A stretch of 36,420 bases of DNA, taken from IMG/VR virus record IMGVR_UViG_3300009182_000170, positions 1 through 36,420 of that record. One strand, written 5' to 3'. Positions 21,033 to 28,181 of this stretch are shown piece by piece (position 1 is the stretch's first letter; each line of letters opens with the position of its first letter). Both the position numbers and the translations under genes were made by a program. The notes beneath the pieces were generated by a model. That model ran no database searches, was not told the origin of the DNA, and saw only the letters and a list, made by a program, of their open reading frames with translations. The stretch comes from a virus.

Positions 21033-21290
21033 TTAGAACGGCAAATCTGAATCCCGATCCTTTGGAGCAAAGCCATTTGCCTTGCTTTGATTGTGCGAGT
21101 CAACGCCCTTCTTGAACGGCTCTTTGATGGAACCAGATAGGAACTCGCCGCCCTGCTTCCCGGCTTTGTTCCAAGCACTCATCTCCCACTCCTTGCCGTC
21201 AATGGTGATGGTTCCAGTCCAGTTGGGAGCCTTGGGGTTTGCGTTGTTTTTGGGGAAGAGGACGAACCTCTTTTCGTTATCGTATTGCAT
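21033..21290 (-). CDS. Small phage protein, possible DUF736-like/ssDNA-associated
   Basis: This protein has 85 aa from ATG 21290 (MQYDNEKRFVLFPKNNANPK), which overlaps the upstream stop by one base (TAATG). The pattern 'APNWTGTITIDGKEWEMSAW.K.GK.GGEFLSGSI' matches a common small phage/plasmid family (DUF736-like as I know it) with a beta-barrel-like strand pattern, frequently near recombination genes. The tail is disordered and ends in acidic-hydrophobic DSDLPF, strikingly like the C-terminal tip of single-stranded DNA-binding proteins (D-D-x-P-F). An SSB-like role is therefore attractive but is inference. Confidence 0.65.
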   Translation of the reverse strand: MQYDNEKRFVLFPKNNANPKAPNWTGTITIDGKEWEMSAWNKAGKQGGEFLSGSIKEPFKKGVDSHNQSKANGFAPKDRDSDLPF

Positions 21291-21502
21291 TAGAATAGAT
21301 TTTTGTTGCTTCGTATTTCTTGAACGAAATCTCCAGCAGACCTGTGGTCTGGGAAGATTCCAATGATGGGCCAAGCTCCACTGCTTATGCCCTTTTTTGC
21401 GTCTTCAAGATTAGAGCGAAGAGTCGTTTCTAGCTCTTGAATGTGGAACTTGTTTTGTTGCGAGTTGTATTCAACAACCCACGCATCTTTTGTATTTATC
21501 AT
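21290..21502 (-). CDS. Small hypothetical protein
   Basis: This 70-aa protein begins MINTKDAWVVEYNSQQNKFH and has a mixed alpha/beta pattern, with 'WVVEYNSQQNKFHIQELETT' at the start and an 'AWPIIGIFPDHRSAGDFVQE' segment. It lies between the helicase and the 85-aa gene, with an A-rich leader (ACAACAAAGCAAAAATG). No named family is recognised. Confidence 0.55.
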   Translation of the reverse strand: MINTKDAWVVEYNSQQNKFHIQELETTLRSNLEDAKKGISSGAWPIIGIFPDHRSAGDFVQEIRSNKNLF

Positions 21503-21516
21503 TTTTGCTTTGTTGT

Positions 21517-22767
21517 TTATCTCTCGTCAAACCGAAGGAACTCCGATCTAAACGAGAGGGGAATACTAGCTCTTGGACAGGCCCTTGCAAGTCTTATATT
21601 TAAATACCAATCGTCTGGATTTTTCTCTGATTGGTTGATTGTCAAGAATAAATCGCAGTCGTGTTCGATTGCCCTTGACTCTCTGGAAGCACCATCAGAG
21701 TTGAGTTGGGTAAGAGCCAAGATCACGATGTTCATCTCCTTCGCCAGCATCTTTAGCGTTCTGCTCACATCTGCCACTTGCCTTTCCCTGCTATCCTTGC
21801 GGTCAGTAGGTTCGATAAGCTGGATGTAGTCCACCACAACCATCTTGACTTGGTGGACGGCTACCATACGCCTCACAGCCGCCCGGAGTTGTAGGCAATT
21901 CATGCTACTCTCATCTCGGATGAATAGCTTCAGACCAGATAGTTGCCCCACTCCGATACCGATCTTTTTCATTAGGTCATTGTGTGGGTCTTTCTTGGAC
22001 AGCAAGCTCACATCAGCACCGCTATATGAGGCTATAAGGCGGTCAACAAGTTCCCCGCTACTCATCTCTAGTGATACGATCCCAACAGGATTGCCGCCAA
22101 TGTCGCTCGTTCTCATAGCCATGTTTAGGGCCATTGCCGTCTTTCCTCCCTTGGTTGGTGCGCCAATGACGATAAGCTGGCCCCCTCGGAATCCACCAGT
22201 AAGCTCATCAAGCTCACTAAAGCCAGTGGTAATGCCAAGTAGCTTGCCCTTATTGTCCACCATCTTTTGGTATTCATTGAGCCTATGCCCAGCGGCCTCC
22301 TTGATGGTAACGATTCTTGAAGCCGTTTCTGCATCAGCCGCCACAGCAACCAAAGCCTTCTGAACGATCTCGCTCAAATCCCCAGCATCAGCGGGGTTCT
22401 GGGCACTGGCTATGATCCTTTCAGCGGCAGAGATTGCCAGCCTAGCAGTGTGCTTCCGCTTTAAGATGCCAAGGTAGTTCTCCCAATTCCCCAATACTGC
22501 TGGAGCAATAAAGCACTCCGTTAGGAAAGCCGCCCCGCCAGATAGCTCTAGCGTTCCAGCTTCATTCATGGCATCAGTGAGCGTGACCAGATCGCAATTT
22601 TTTCCCTCCTTCCATAGATTGAGAGCCGCATCAAAGATACGACGATGGCATGGGTGATGGAATAGTTTGCCAATGTTGCCGTCAGCCACCTCGTTAAGAA
22701 GGCTTGATTGTTGGATTACGCAGGAGAGGAAAGCCTTTTCTGCGTCTTCGTCTTTAGGAAGGCTCAC
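21517..22767 (-). CDS. dnaB: Replicative DNA helicase (DnaB family)
   Basis: This 416-aa protein starts at GTG 22767 through a GTGA overlap with the exonuclease stop. The N-terminal helical domain (about 5-105, with AEKAFLSCVIQQSSLL) resembles DnaB-N. The RecA-like core has Walker A GAPTKGGKT (202-210), an SLEMS motif (232-236), Walker B VVVDYIQL (310-317) and a later LTQLNS motif. Length is slightly below the bacterial norm (450-470 aa), common for phage versions. It unwinds the phage fork ahead of replication; no loader or primase is seen in this window, so it probably recruits host primase. Confidence 0.93.
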   Translation of the reverse strand: MSLPKDEDAEKAFLSCVIQQSSLLNEVADGNIGKLFHHPCHRRIFDAALNLWKEGKNCDLVTLTDAMNEAGTLELSGGAAFLTECFIAPAVLGNWENYLGILKRKHTARLAISAAERIIASAQNPADAGDLSEIVQKALVAVAADAETASRIVTIKEAAGHRLNEYQKMVDNKGKLLGITTGFSELDELTGGFRGGQLIVIGAPTKGGKTAMALNMAMRTSDIGGNPVGIVSLEMSSGELVDRLIASYSGADVSLLSKKDPHNDLMKKIGIGVGQLSGLKLFIRDESSMNCLQLRAAVRRMVAVHQVKMVVVDYIQLIEPTDRKDSRERQVADVSRTLKMLAKEMNIVILALTQLNSDGASRESRAIEHDCDLFLTINQSEKNPDDWYLNIRLARACPRASIPLSFRSEFLRFDER

Positions 22768-23453
22768 TTCTTTTTCTTCCTTTTTGGCTCTGGCTTGGCT
22801 CCTTGCATTGCCCAGTAAAGCTCAACTTGATGCTGGAATACATTCCACTCTTTGGAAAGATCCTCCTTCCACACCACTTCAAAGTCACCTTCCTCCTGCT
22901 TTCCGATACGGACAATTGCATGGTTGGTGATTTTCTTCCCATCGTTGTTAGCCTCCCACAATGCGGCATACCCAGCACATTGCCGCCAATAGCTCTCGCT
23001 GATCTTCTTGGAGGTCTTGAAGTCCAACAGAACATGGTCGCCGTCATCGTCCACGGCAATGAGGTCAATCGTCCCTCCATAGCGGAACTCCTCATTAACA
23101 AGCTGGATCTCCGTTGCTACCACCTTTAGGTTCTGAAGCTCCCACCAGTCTAGGAACTTGGTGTAGCACACAAGAGCCTTGGCTATATCGGCCTCATCAT
23201 AATCGGACAGATCAGCCACTTGGTTGTTGAGCATACACTCAATCATAAAGTGGGCGAGTGTTCCAATATCAGCGGCCTTGTCCCTCTCCTTTCGGTAATC
23301 AAGACCTCGCTTGCCTAGATCCCAAGCCCAGTGGATGAGTGCCCCTGCGTCATCTCCGATCTTGCATATAGTGCTTCCCCCAGGCACTTGGGTTCCATCA
23401 GCTAGGTGGTATTTTTGGTGGGGTGCATTACGCACAAGTTTTACTTTTTCCAT
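22764..23453 (-). CDS. RecB/Cas4-like PD-(D/E)XK exonuclease
   Basis: This 229-aa protein starts MEKVKLVRNAPHQKYHLADG. Motifs of the RecB/Cas4-type nuclease fold are in order: GTLAHFMIE (64-72, conserved His68), E115 in VVATEIQLV, GGTIDLIA with Asp130, LLDFKTSK with Asp144 and Lys146, and QCAGYAAL (158-165). The C-terminus is a Lys-rich tail. Such proteins act as 5'-3' or ssDNA exonucleases in phage recombination, here fitting the ERF annealing protein. Its leader (AAATAAACAACACACATATG) lacks Shine-Dalgarno, and the DnaB gene follows by GTGA coupling. Confidence 0.85.
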   Translation of the reverse strand: MEKVKLVRNAPHQKYHLADGTQVPGGSTICKIGDDAGALIHWAWDLGKRGLDYRKERDKAADIGTLAHFMIECMLNNQVADLSDYDEADIAKALVCYTKFLDWWELQNLKVVATEIQLVNEEFRYGGTIDLIAVDDDGDHVLLDFKTSKKISESYWRQCAGYAALWEANNDGKKITNHAIVRIGKQEEGDFEVVWKEDLSKEWNVFQHQVELYWAMQGAKPEPKRKKKK

Positions 23454-23464
23454 ATGTGTGTTGT

Positions 23465-24199
23465 TTATTTGTTTACTGATTCTGAAAGAAGTCTAAATGC
23501 TGTTGCCGCCACAATTGGAACTTGTCCATTTCCAATGGCTTTAGAGCGGCCCACCCAATTGTCCATCCCATTAGCCATTCCATCCATTCTGGGTTGATTA
23601 ACTTTCCAGAAAGATGTTGGTATTTTGGTAAAGAAGGAAGTTCTTCTAAATTCACCATAGCATTCTTTCTTATATAAAATTTCTTCTGTCTGGATACAGC
23701 GGCTCTTGGCGTTGGCAAAGATCCAGATGCGTTCTCTTCTGTGAGGTGCGCCGCACATTCCAGCGGATATAACTCCCCACCTTGCGTCATACCCCATCTC
23801 GGAAAGATCTCCAAGGACTCGGTTGAGTCCTCGAATAGCAAGCCTTGGTGAGTTCTCCACGAATGCGTATTGAGGTCGTACTTCGCCAATGATTCTGGCC
23901 ATTTCTCTCCAGAGTCCGCTTCGCTCTCCTTGCAGTCCTGCACCTCTCCATGCACAGCTAATGTCTTGGCAAGGGAACCCTCCGCAAACGACATCGACTT
24001 TTCCCCTCCAAGGGGTTCCGTCAAAGGTGCAGACATCATCCCAGATTGGGAACTTTGGCAAGATGCCGTCTCGTTGCCGTTGGAGCAAGACTCGTCGGCA
24101 ATAGGGTTCAATTTCCACAGCACAAACTGTGGTGTGTCCGAGGAGCATTCCTCCCAAGATCCCCCCTCCTGCTCCTGCAAATAAATGTAGCTCATTCAT
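23465..24199 (-). CDS. C5-cytosine DNA methyltransferase
   Basis: This 244-aa protein contains the canonical C5-MTase motifs: motif I LFAGAGG (6-12, S-adenosylmethionine binding), motif IV GGFPCQD (73-79, catalytic Cys77), motif VI ENSP (115-118), motif VIII RRERIWI (154-160) and motif X near AIGNGQVP (about 224-231). It transfers methyl to cytosine C5, protecting phage DNA from host restriction or affecting packaging. The target-recognition region between motifs VIII and X is short, typical of compact phage enzymes. No cognate restriction enzyme is nearby. A GGAGG sequence precedes the start by 8 bases. A second frame is open along the whole gene (see separate entry). Confidence 0.93.
   Translation of the reverse strand: MNELHLFAGAGGGILGGMLLGHTTVCAVEIEPYCRRVLLQRQRDGILPKFPIWDDVCTFDGTPWRGKVDVVCGGFPCQDISCAWRGAGLQGERSGLWREMARIIGEVRPQYAFVENSPRLAIRGLNRVLGDLSEMGYDARWGVISAGMCGAPHRRERIWIFANAKSRCIQTEEILYKKECYGEFRRTSFFTKIPTSFWKVNQPRMDGMANGMDNWVGRSKAIGNGQVPIVAATAFRLLSESVNK
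23473..24195 (-). other. Second open frame over the methyltransferase gene (240 codons)
   Basis: In the +1 frame of the cytosine methyltransferase an uninterrupted frame starts at ATG 24195, four bases inside the gene, and ends 8 bases before the gene's own stop. Its product would contain WRTHQGLLFEDS, FPRWGMTQGGELYPL, GSLPTPRA and INPEWMEWLMGWTIGWAAL. I know this series (S-W-R-T, P-R-[SW]-G-M, L-P-T-P, N-P-x-W-V-E-W-L-M-G) from independently annotated phage proteins. Back-translation shows that WMEWLMGWTIGW is the shifted reading of the MTase segment before AIGNGQVP. So either both frames are used or the known family derives from this shifted frame. Expression is unproven. Confidence 0.35.
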
Positions 24200-24403
24200 T
24201 TAATCCTCCATTGAATCTTCAACTTCTTCAACATCAACTTCCTCTCCGCAGTTTGGGCACTCGCAAGGACAAACCTCTGCTCCCGACCCCTGTTCTGCGT
24301 CTTCAAACCTTCCTGACATGAATCGGTCTGGAGTGGCTGGAGTAAAATCCACCTCAAACTCGTGTTCGCACTCCTCGTTTTTACAAGTATAGTCTGTTTT
24401 CAT
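24200..24403 (-). CDS. Small zinc-ribbon protein
   Basis: This protein has 67 aa from ATG 24403 (MKTDYTCKNEECEHEFEVDF), which overlaps the upstream stop as ATGA. It has two cysteine knuckles, CKNEEC near the N-terminus and CPCECPNCG in the second half, that could bind one zinc, and a very acidic tail (EEVDVEEVEDSMED). Zinc-ribbon plus acidic tail resembles small regulators or DNA mimics, but no family is recognised. The gene ends directly before the methyltransferase start (TAAATG). Confidence 0.55.
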   Translation of the reverse strand: MKTDYTCKNEECEHEFEVDFTPATPDRFMSGRFEDAEQGSGAEVCPCECPNCGEEVDVEEVEDSMED

Positions 24404-24678
24404 TTTTTTAGAACCTTGCAAACAATTGCCGTAGTGAATCCGTAGCTCAATGGGTAAAGAGACTGAACGATCCCGGCTTCCTCAAGTGCCTCAAGTATGC
24501 CTTCATTTTCGCTATAGTTCTTTATGATGACTTCATTTTCCAGAAGATCAGCGTCTGGATCATTTATAGTTGCTGTTGCGTATGGCATACCATCCTGCGT
24601 TAAGCGGATGGCTGTGTTGCCGTCTGCATACTTGGTGAATACGACCTCGCATTCGTTTCCGTTGTGTATGATTTTCAT
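24400..24678 (-). CDS. Conserved small phage protein
   Basis: This protein has 92 aa from ATG 24678 (MKIIHNGNECEVVFTKYADG). The longer frame upstream overlaps the terminase C-terminus and is rejected. The pattern 'G.E.EV.F.KYA.G.TAI.L....G.PYATATIN.P......[ED]V.IK.YSENEG.L.AL...GIV' belongs to a small protein family seen in many phages, of unknown function. It lies just after TerL and couples by ATGA to the zinc-ribbon gene. Confidence 0.65.
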   Translation of the reverse strand: MKIIHNGNECEVVFTKYADGNTAIRLTQDGMPYATATINDPDADLLENEVIIKNYSENEGILEALEEAGIVQSLYPLSYGFTTAIVCKVLKK

Positions 24679-24709
24679 CTTGTGGGCTGGCTGGTTGTAG
24701 CCAGTGCCA

Positions 24710-26401
24710 CTACCGATAGTCAGATTCTGCTTCGTTGTCCAACACAAATTCTTCCCAAGATGAATTATTTTGCCCCTCGTTTGCCGTGGCATTTCCAAAC
24801 CCAACTTGGTTGATATAGACTTGACACATGATGGAGAATGCGTCAGCCGCATCTGGGGATTGCCCATTGGTGCGTCTCTTCATATCCATCTTTGATTCCA
24901 CGACTATCCTCTCGCTCTTTAAGCTGTAGAGCCTCGTGCAGAACTGCTGGCAAGTCTCGTCATCCATGCCCCTTATGCGTCCAGATTGGACAAGCCTAGC
25001 AACATTCCCCCATAGCTGGCTCACCCTATTCCCATAAACCTTGTTGGCTGGTCTATCATCCTCAACGCTCACGGCATTGTCCGTAGCTGAACCAGCAAAG
25101 CTGATGCGGTGAAACCCTGTCTTCCATCGTTGAGCAATGATGTCTGCTATGCCAGCCCCTGCACCAGTGGAGTCTAGCCCAAACCCATCTGGCTCAACTC
25201 CGTGTTTGATCAGTTGCTCAATCGTCTTGTCAGCCACTTGGTAGAACAGTGGGTTGGAGATGGAATCCTCCAAGTGGATCTTGATCTTCTCCGTGGACAA
25301 GAGCGTTTGTTCTCCATCCATTGCAATTCCGATCTTGGCAATACGGAGCATACAATCATCACCACCACTCGTGAACGCAGGGTCAAGGCCAGCAATCGTC
25401 TTAATTCCCCCGCCCCGCCACACCACCTTCTCCATAGCCTTGCCGTCCTGTATCGTGGCGGCATCTAGAATCGTGTTTCTCACTCCAGATGGAGGCCAGA
25501 AGCCCCGGACATAGCTGTGCCATTCTAGCGAGTTCTCGCCATGATTCTTGCGTATGGTGTCAATGTTTTCTTGGGCGAACAGCTTGGGGAATATGGTTTT
25601 CCCTGCCTTGATGTTTGGGCTTTTGAGTCCATCGAAATGCAAGCAGATTCCAGTGCGAGTCTCCCAATGCTCGTCATTAACGGAGATTGTTGACCACCCC
25701 CCCTTGGGTTGGCAGAACTGACCATGAGCATCAAACTGGCTAGAGGCGTTGGCAATTGCTACAAACTTGTAGAGTTGCGTTCCCACTTGGAGGTTGGCCC
25801 TAGCACTGAAGATAGCTGGTTGAGTCTGTGCCGCTTCGTCCACAATGATCACCATGCGGTCAGTATGGACTCCCTGCAACTTACCCACTGCCTGTTCCAC
25901 GCTTCCAGAATCTACTGCCAAAGCCACCACAGCATTACGATCATCCCCCTTCTTGAACTGAATCTTGGTTGCGGAATCCACAACATTCAAACCAAACAGA
26001 GGAACCACCGGGGTCATAAAGTTCATCACTTCAGCCCAGATACGGCCTCGCAGGGAGGGAACTGTTGTTGAAGTGAGGGCCAAGCGTGTAGCCATAGGCT
26101 TCGCTAAAAACTCCACGAGCGAGAGCATTGTGAAAGTGAAGGTCTTTCCAGCCGCCGCACATCCTGTAGTCCCGATCTCATCATAGTTTGTCCACGCCCA
26201 TAAACACATCTCACTCCAATCGTTCCAGCCCTTATATGCCCAAGGCCACAACATTTGGATGATGTGTTTCATGTGCTGACCTCTGCTATGCCCACCATAC
26301 TTCTCTGGGGTTGGGTTGCCAGCCATGATCAACTCAACTTCTAGCTGTGTTGCCTTACTGCCCAAGTGGACAGGATCAATTCCGTATGTCTGTAGTTTCA
26401 T
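24710..26401 (-). CDS. terL: Terminase large subunit
   Basis: This 563-aa protein is the packaging motor and headful/site nuclease. The ATPase domain shows Walker A GCAAAGKT (80-87) and Walker B VIIVDEA (184-190), with a coupling motif region (AIANAS, 215-220). The nuclease domain carries AGLD (337-340) with its metal-binding Asp, GLDSTGAGAG, and the final acidic PDAADAFSIM. Length fits large terminases (500-600 aa). It starts MKLQTYGIDPVHLG after a terminator that separates it from the scaffold-like gene. The small subunit is not adjacent but about 9 kb downstream at 15474-15968. Confidence 0.92.
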   Translation of the reverse strand: MKLQTYGIDPVHLGSKATQLEVELIMAGNPTPEKYGGHSRGQHMKHIIQMLWPWAYKGWNDWSEMCLWAWTNYDEIGTTGCAAAGKTFTFTMLSLVEFLAKPMATRLALTSTTVPSLRGRIWAEVMNFMTPVVPLFGLNVVDSATKIQFKKGDDRNAVVALAVDSGSVEQAVGKLQGVHTDRMVIIVDEAAQTQPAIFSARANLQVGTQLYKFVAIANASSQFDAHGQFCQPKGGWSTISVNDEHWETRTGICLHFDGLKSPNIKAGKTIFPKLFAQENIDTIRKNHGENSLEWHSYVRGFWPPSGVRNTILDAATIQDGKAMEKVVWRGGGIKTIAGLDPAFTSGGDDCMLRIAKIGIAMDGEQTLLSTEKIKIHLEDSISNPLFYQVADKTIEQLIKHGVEPDGFGLDSTGAGAGIADIIAQRWKTGFHRISFAGSATDNAVSVEDDRPANKVYGNRVSQLWGNVARLVQSGRIRGMDDETCQQFCTRLYSLKSERIVVESKMDMKRRTNGQSPDAADAFSIMCQVYINQVGFGNATANEGQNNSSWEEFVLDNEAESDYR

Positions 26402-26402
26402 A

Positions 26403-26446
26403 AAATAAGAAACCCCTCCCTAGTCGCACTTGCGGTAGAGAGGGGC
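26403..26446 (-). terminator. Terminator between scaffold-like and terminase genes
   Basis: On the minus strand GCCCCTCTCTA (26446-26436) pairs with TAGGGAGGGGT (26422-26412), 10 of 11 pairs counting one mismatch, with a 13-nt loop. It is followed by TTCTTATTTTA running into the terminase start. It would attenuate transcription from the head genes into terminase, giving a stoichiometric drop where much scaffold but little terminase is needed. Confidence 0.65.
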
Positions 26447-26467
26447 TTCCGTTTTTCCCACGCTGAA

Positions 26468-27661
26468 TTAGTAGCTTCGCAGTTGTGACCTAATGGAGTC
26501 AAGTGCAGATTTTGGCTTTCCTCTGCTTTCTCCCTCCTCGTCAGATGAGCTTCCCTTTGTAATACGAGGCTGGACTGCGGCATCAGCCGCCGCCCTGCTC
26601 TTGTATTTGGCAAGCTCTGCCTTCAGCTTCTCGTTCTCTGCAACTGCCTCTTTTGCAATCACTGCAAGGAAGGGAGCAACCACCATTTCATTCTGACTGG
26701 CGTTGCCGTGGATGATTGCTCTTGCGGCCTCCACCCTAGCACTCACTGCCTTGTTGTGGTCATCGTCCCCTTCCACCTCACGGAAAAACTCACTCTTGTT
26801 GGCAAGGTGAGCCTTCATGCGGTCAAAGTTCTTGTTTATCGTTTCCGCTGTTTGGGCTTGTGACTGGACTTCTGCTTCTTGAATTTCAACGGCAGTATTG
26901 CGATAGTCTGATAAAGCTCCTTCCAGACTTCCCCGCTTATTGTCAGCATCGTTGACAAGCTGAAGGAACTGGGCCGAAGCCGCTCCACCGCCGAAGCTCT
27001 CGTCGATGAACTCAATTCTCTCTTTGCCTTTGAGAGAGAGGGCTTTCTCTGCGATGCTTGGATCGTCTGCGATTTCTTGGGCGAATGCCGCCGCTTGTTC
27101 AATGCTTGCTTTGTATGGTGCTTCATATTTTTCCTTGAATTTAGGGGAACGCTCAAATGCGGTGCGTTCCAGTTCCGCTTCCAGTTTCTCTAGCTTCTCC
27201 CGATAGGTCTGGACTTCCGTATCTTTGGATTTAAGTGTTTCCTCGTAGCTCTCCGCTTTTTTGCGAAGCTCGGCGATGTTGTCCTCCTTGGACTTCTTCT
27301 TCTTCTCGGCAACAGGCTCTGGGTCTTTGGACAGATCAATGTCAGAGATGTCGAAGCTGTTCTCTGGCTTTGTCTCCTCGGCCTTAACCTCCTTCTTGGA
27401 TTCGGACTTCTCCGTGGAGCCTCCCTCCATCTGCTTTAGGAAGTCTTCGCTCTCCTGCGTGGAAACCTCGTCCATGCCTTCTGGAACAGGGATAGCAATG
27501 TCTGGAAGGTTCTCCAAGCTCTTGAGGTTGGTTCGCTCAATCTTGGGCTTGCTCTTTAGTTGGCGGGAGATTTGACTCTCCCAGCTTTCGTCCACCGGGG
27601 GTGGCGTGTTTCCGATGTTGGCTTCTGCGGGTGCAGTTGTATTTAGGGTGTGGTCTGACAT
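26468..27661 (-). CDS. Scaffold-like protein
   Basis: This 397-aa protein is highly charged. It has a disordered acidic N-terminus (about 1-115), a long coiled coil (about 125-175, with LEKLEAELERTAFERSPKF), a helical middle, and a Lys/Arg/Ser-rich C-terminal segment (RITKGSSSDEEGESRGKPKS) ending SIRSQLRSY. An acidic coiled-coil protein with a basic C-terminal capsid-binding tail is the classical scaffold design, and it lies between portal and terminase. The capsid gene does not follow it here, which is unusual. No protease motif is seen. Its start follows the previous gene by three bases. Confidence 0.6.
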   Translation of the reverse strand: MSDHTLNTTAPAEANIGNTPPPVDESWESQISRQLKSKPKIERTNLKSLENLPDIAIPVPEGMDEVSTQESEDFLKQMEGGSTEKSESKKEVKAEETKPENSFDISDIDLSKDPEPVAEKKKKSKEDNIAELRKKAESYEETLKSKDTEVQTYREKLEKLEAELERTAFERSPKFKEKYEAPYKASIEQAAAFAQEIADDPSIAEKALSLKGKERIEFIDESFGGGAASAQFLQLVNDADNKRGSLEGALSDYRNTAVEIQEAEVQSQAQTAETINKNFDRMKAHLANKSEFFREVEGDDDHNKAVSARVEAARAIIHGNASQNEMVVAPFLAVIAKEAVAENEKLKAELAKYKSRAAADAAVQPRITKGSSSDEEGESRGKPKSALDSIRSQLRSY

Positions 27662-27664
27662 AAA

Positions 27665-27901
27665 TTATTCGCAAGTAATGATTGTTTCGATTTGGTAATT
27701 ATTAAGAAAATAAGCCATACTTGATTTGCTGATGTTGTTTTGTTTATAAACACATGATTCAATTGGAATTGTTTTCCACATAACATCTTGAGGGGTAAAT
27801 TGACTTGCTATTAGTGGAATTTCTTTTTCAATCTTTGTGTCTAGCACATCATCCCAACTCTTGGGAATACATCCTTGAATTGATTCTAAATTGTTTATCA
27901 T
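27665..27901 (-). CDS. Small hypothetical protein
   Basis: This protein has 78 aa from ATG 27901 (MINNLESIQGCIPKSWDDVL), one base after the upstream stop; the longer frame would overlap that gene by 35 bp. It is Ile/Asn/Lys-rich with a central PQDVMWKTIPIE segment and several strands, ending IETIITCE. It is AT-richer than its neighbours. Lying between head genes, it may be a minor head or decoration protein, but no family is recognised. Confidence 0.5.
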   Translation of the reverse strand: MINNLESIQGCIPKSWDDVLDTKIEKEIPLIASQFTPQDVMWKTIPIESCVYKQNNISKSSMAYFLNNYQIETIITCE

Positions 27902-27902
27902 G

Positions 27903-28181
27903 TTAAAACTCTCCAATATAGGAGGGCGGGATTTCATTCACTTCTTCTGGGACAACGGCAAGGTTGTGGAGGTCTGCAATAATCCCTGCTCTTCCAGCAT
28001 CATAACCAAACAGCACATGGCTATTGGATGCCACTTGCAAGATAGCGTTAGTGTTTCCAAGGGCTTTAGCGGCTGTGAGTGAGTCCACTACAGACAAAGC
28101 CTTCTGGATGATAGGCATGGCAAGTGCCTCCTTTAACTGCGAGGCAAGACTTACATCCTGCCTCCACTGTTCGTATGTCAT
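27903..28181 (-). CDS. Small helical head-module protein
   Basis: This 92-aa protein begins MTYEQWRQDVSLASQLKEAL, with three helices (PIIQKALSVVDSLTAAKALG) and the motif HVLFGYDAGRAGIIADLHNL before an acidic Pro-containing end. It is coupled by ATGA to the ATP-grasp gene. The size, helices and position after the portal are those of small conserved head-module proteins in podovirus-like genomes; I cannot assign a function. Confidence 0.55.
   Translation of the reverse strand: MTYEQWRQDVSLASQLKEALAMPIIQKALSVVDSLTAAKALGNTNAILQVASNSHVLFGYDAGRAGIIADLHNLAVVPEEVNEIPPSYIGEF

Noticed and set aside
20969-21178. 69-codon minus-strand frame over the 85-aa gene
   Set aside because: Shadow frame running through the terminator, with no conserved pattern.
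24679-24867. N-terminal extension of the 92-aa gene over the terminase end
   Set aside because: It overlaps the terminase C-terminal coding region out of frame, and the conserved part begins at MKIIHNG (ATG 24678).
25202-25468. Open plus-strand frames over the large terminase
   Set aside because: They lie within a gene with intact ATPase and nuclease motifs and have no start context of their own.
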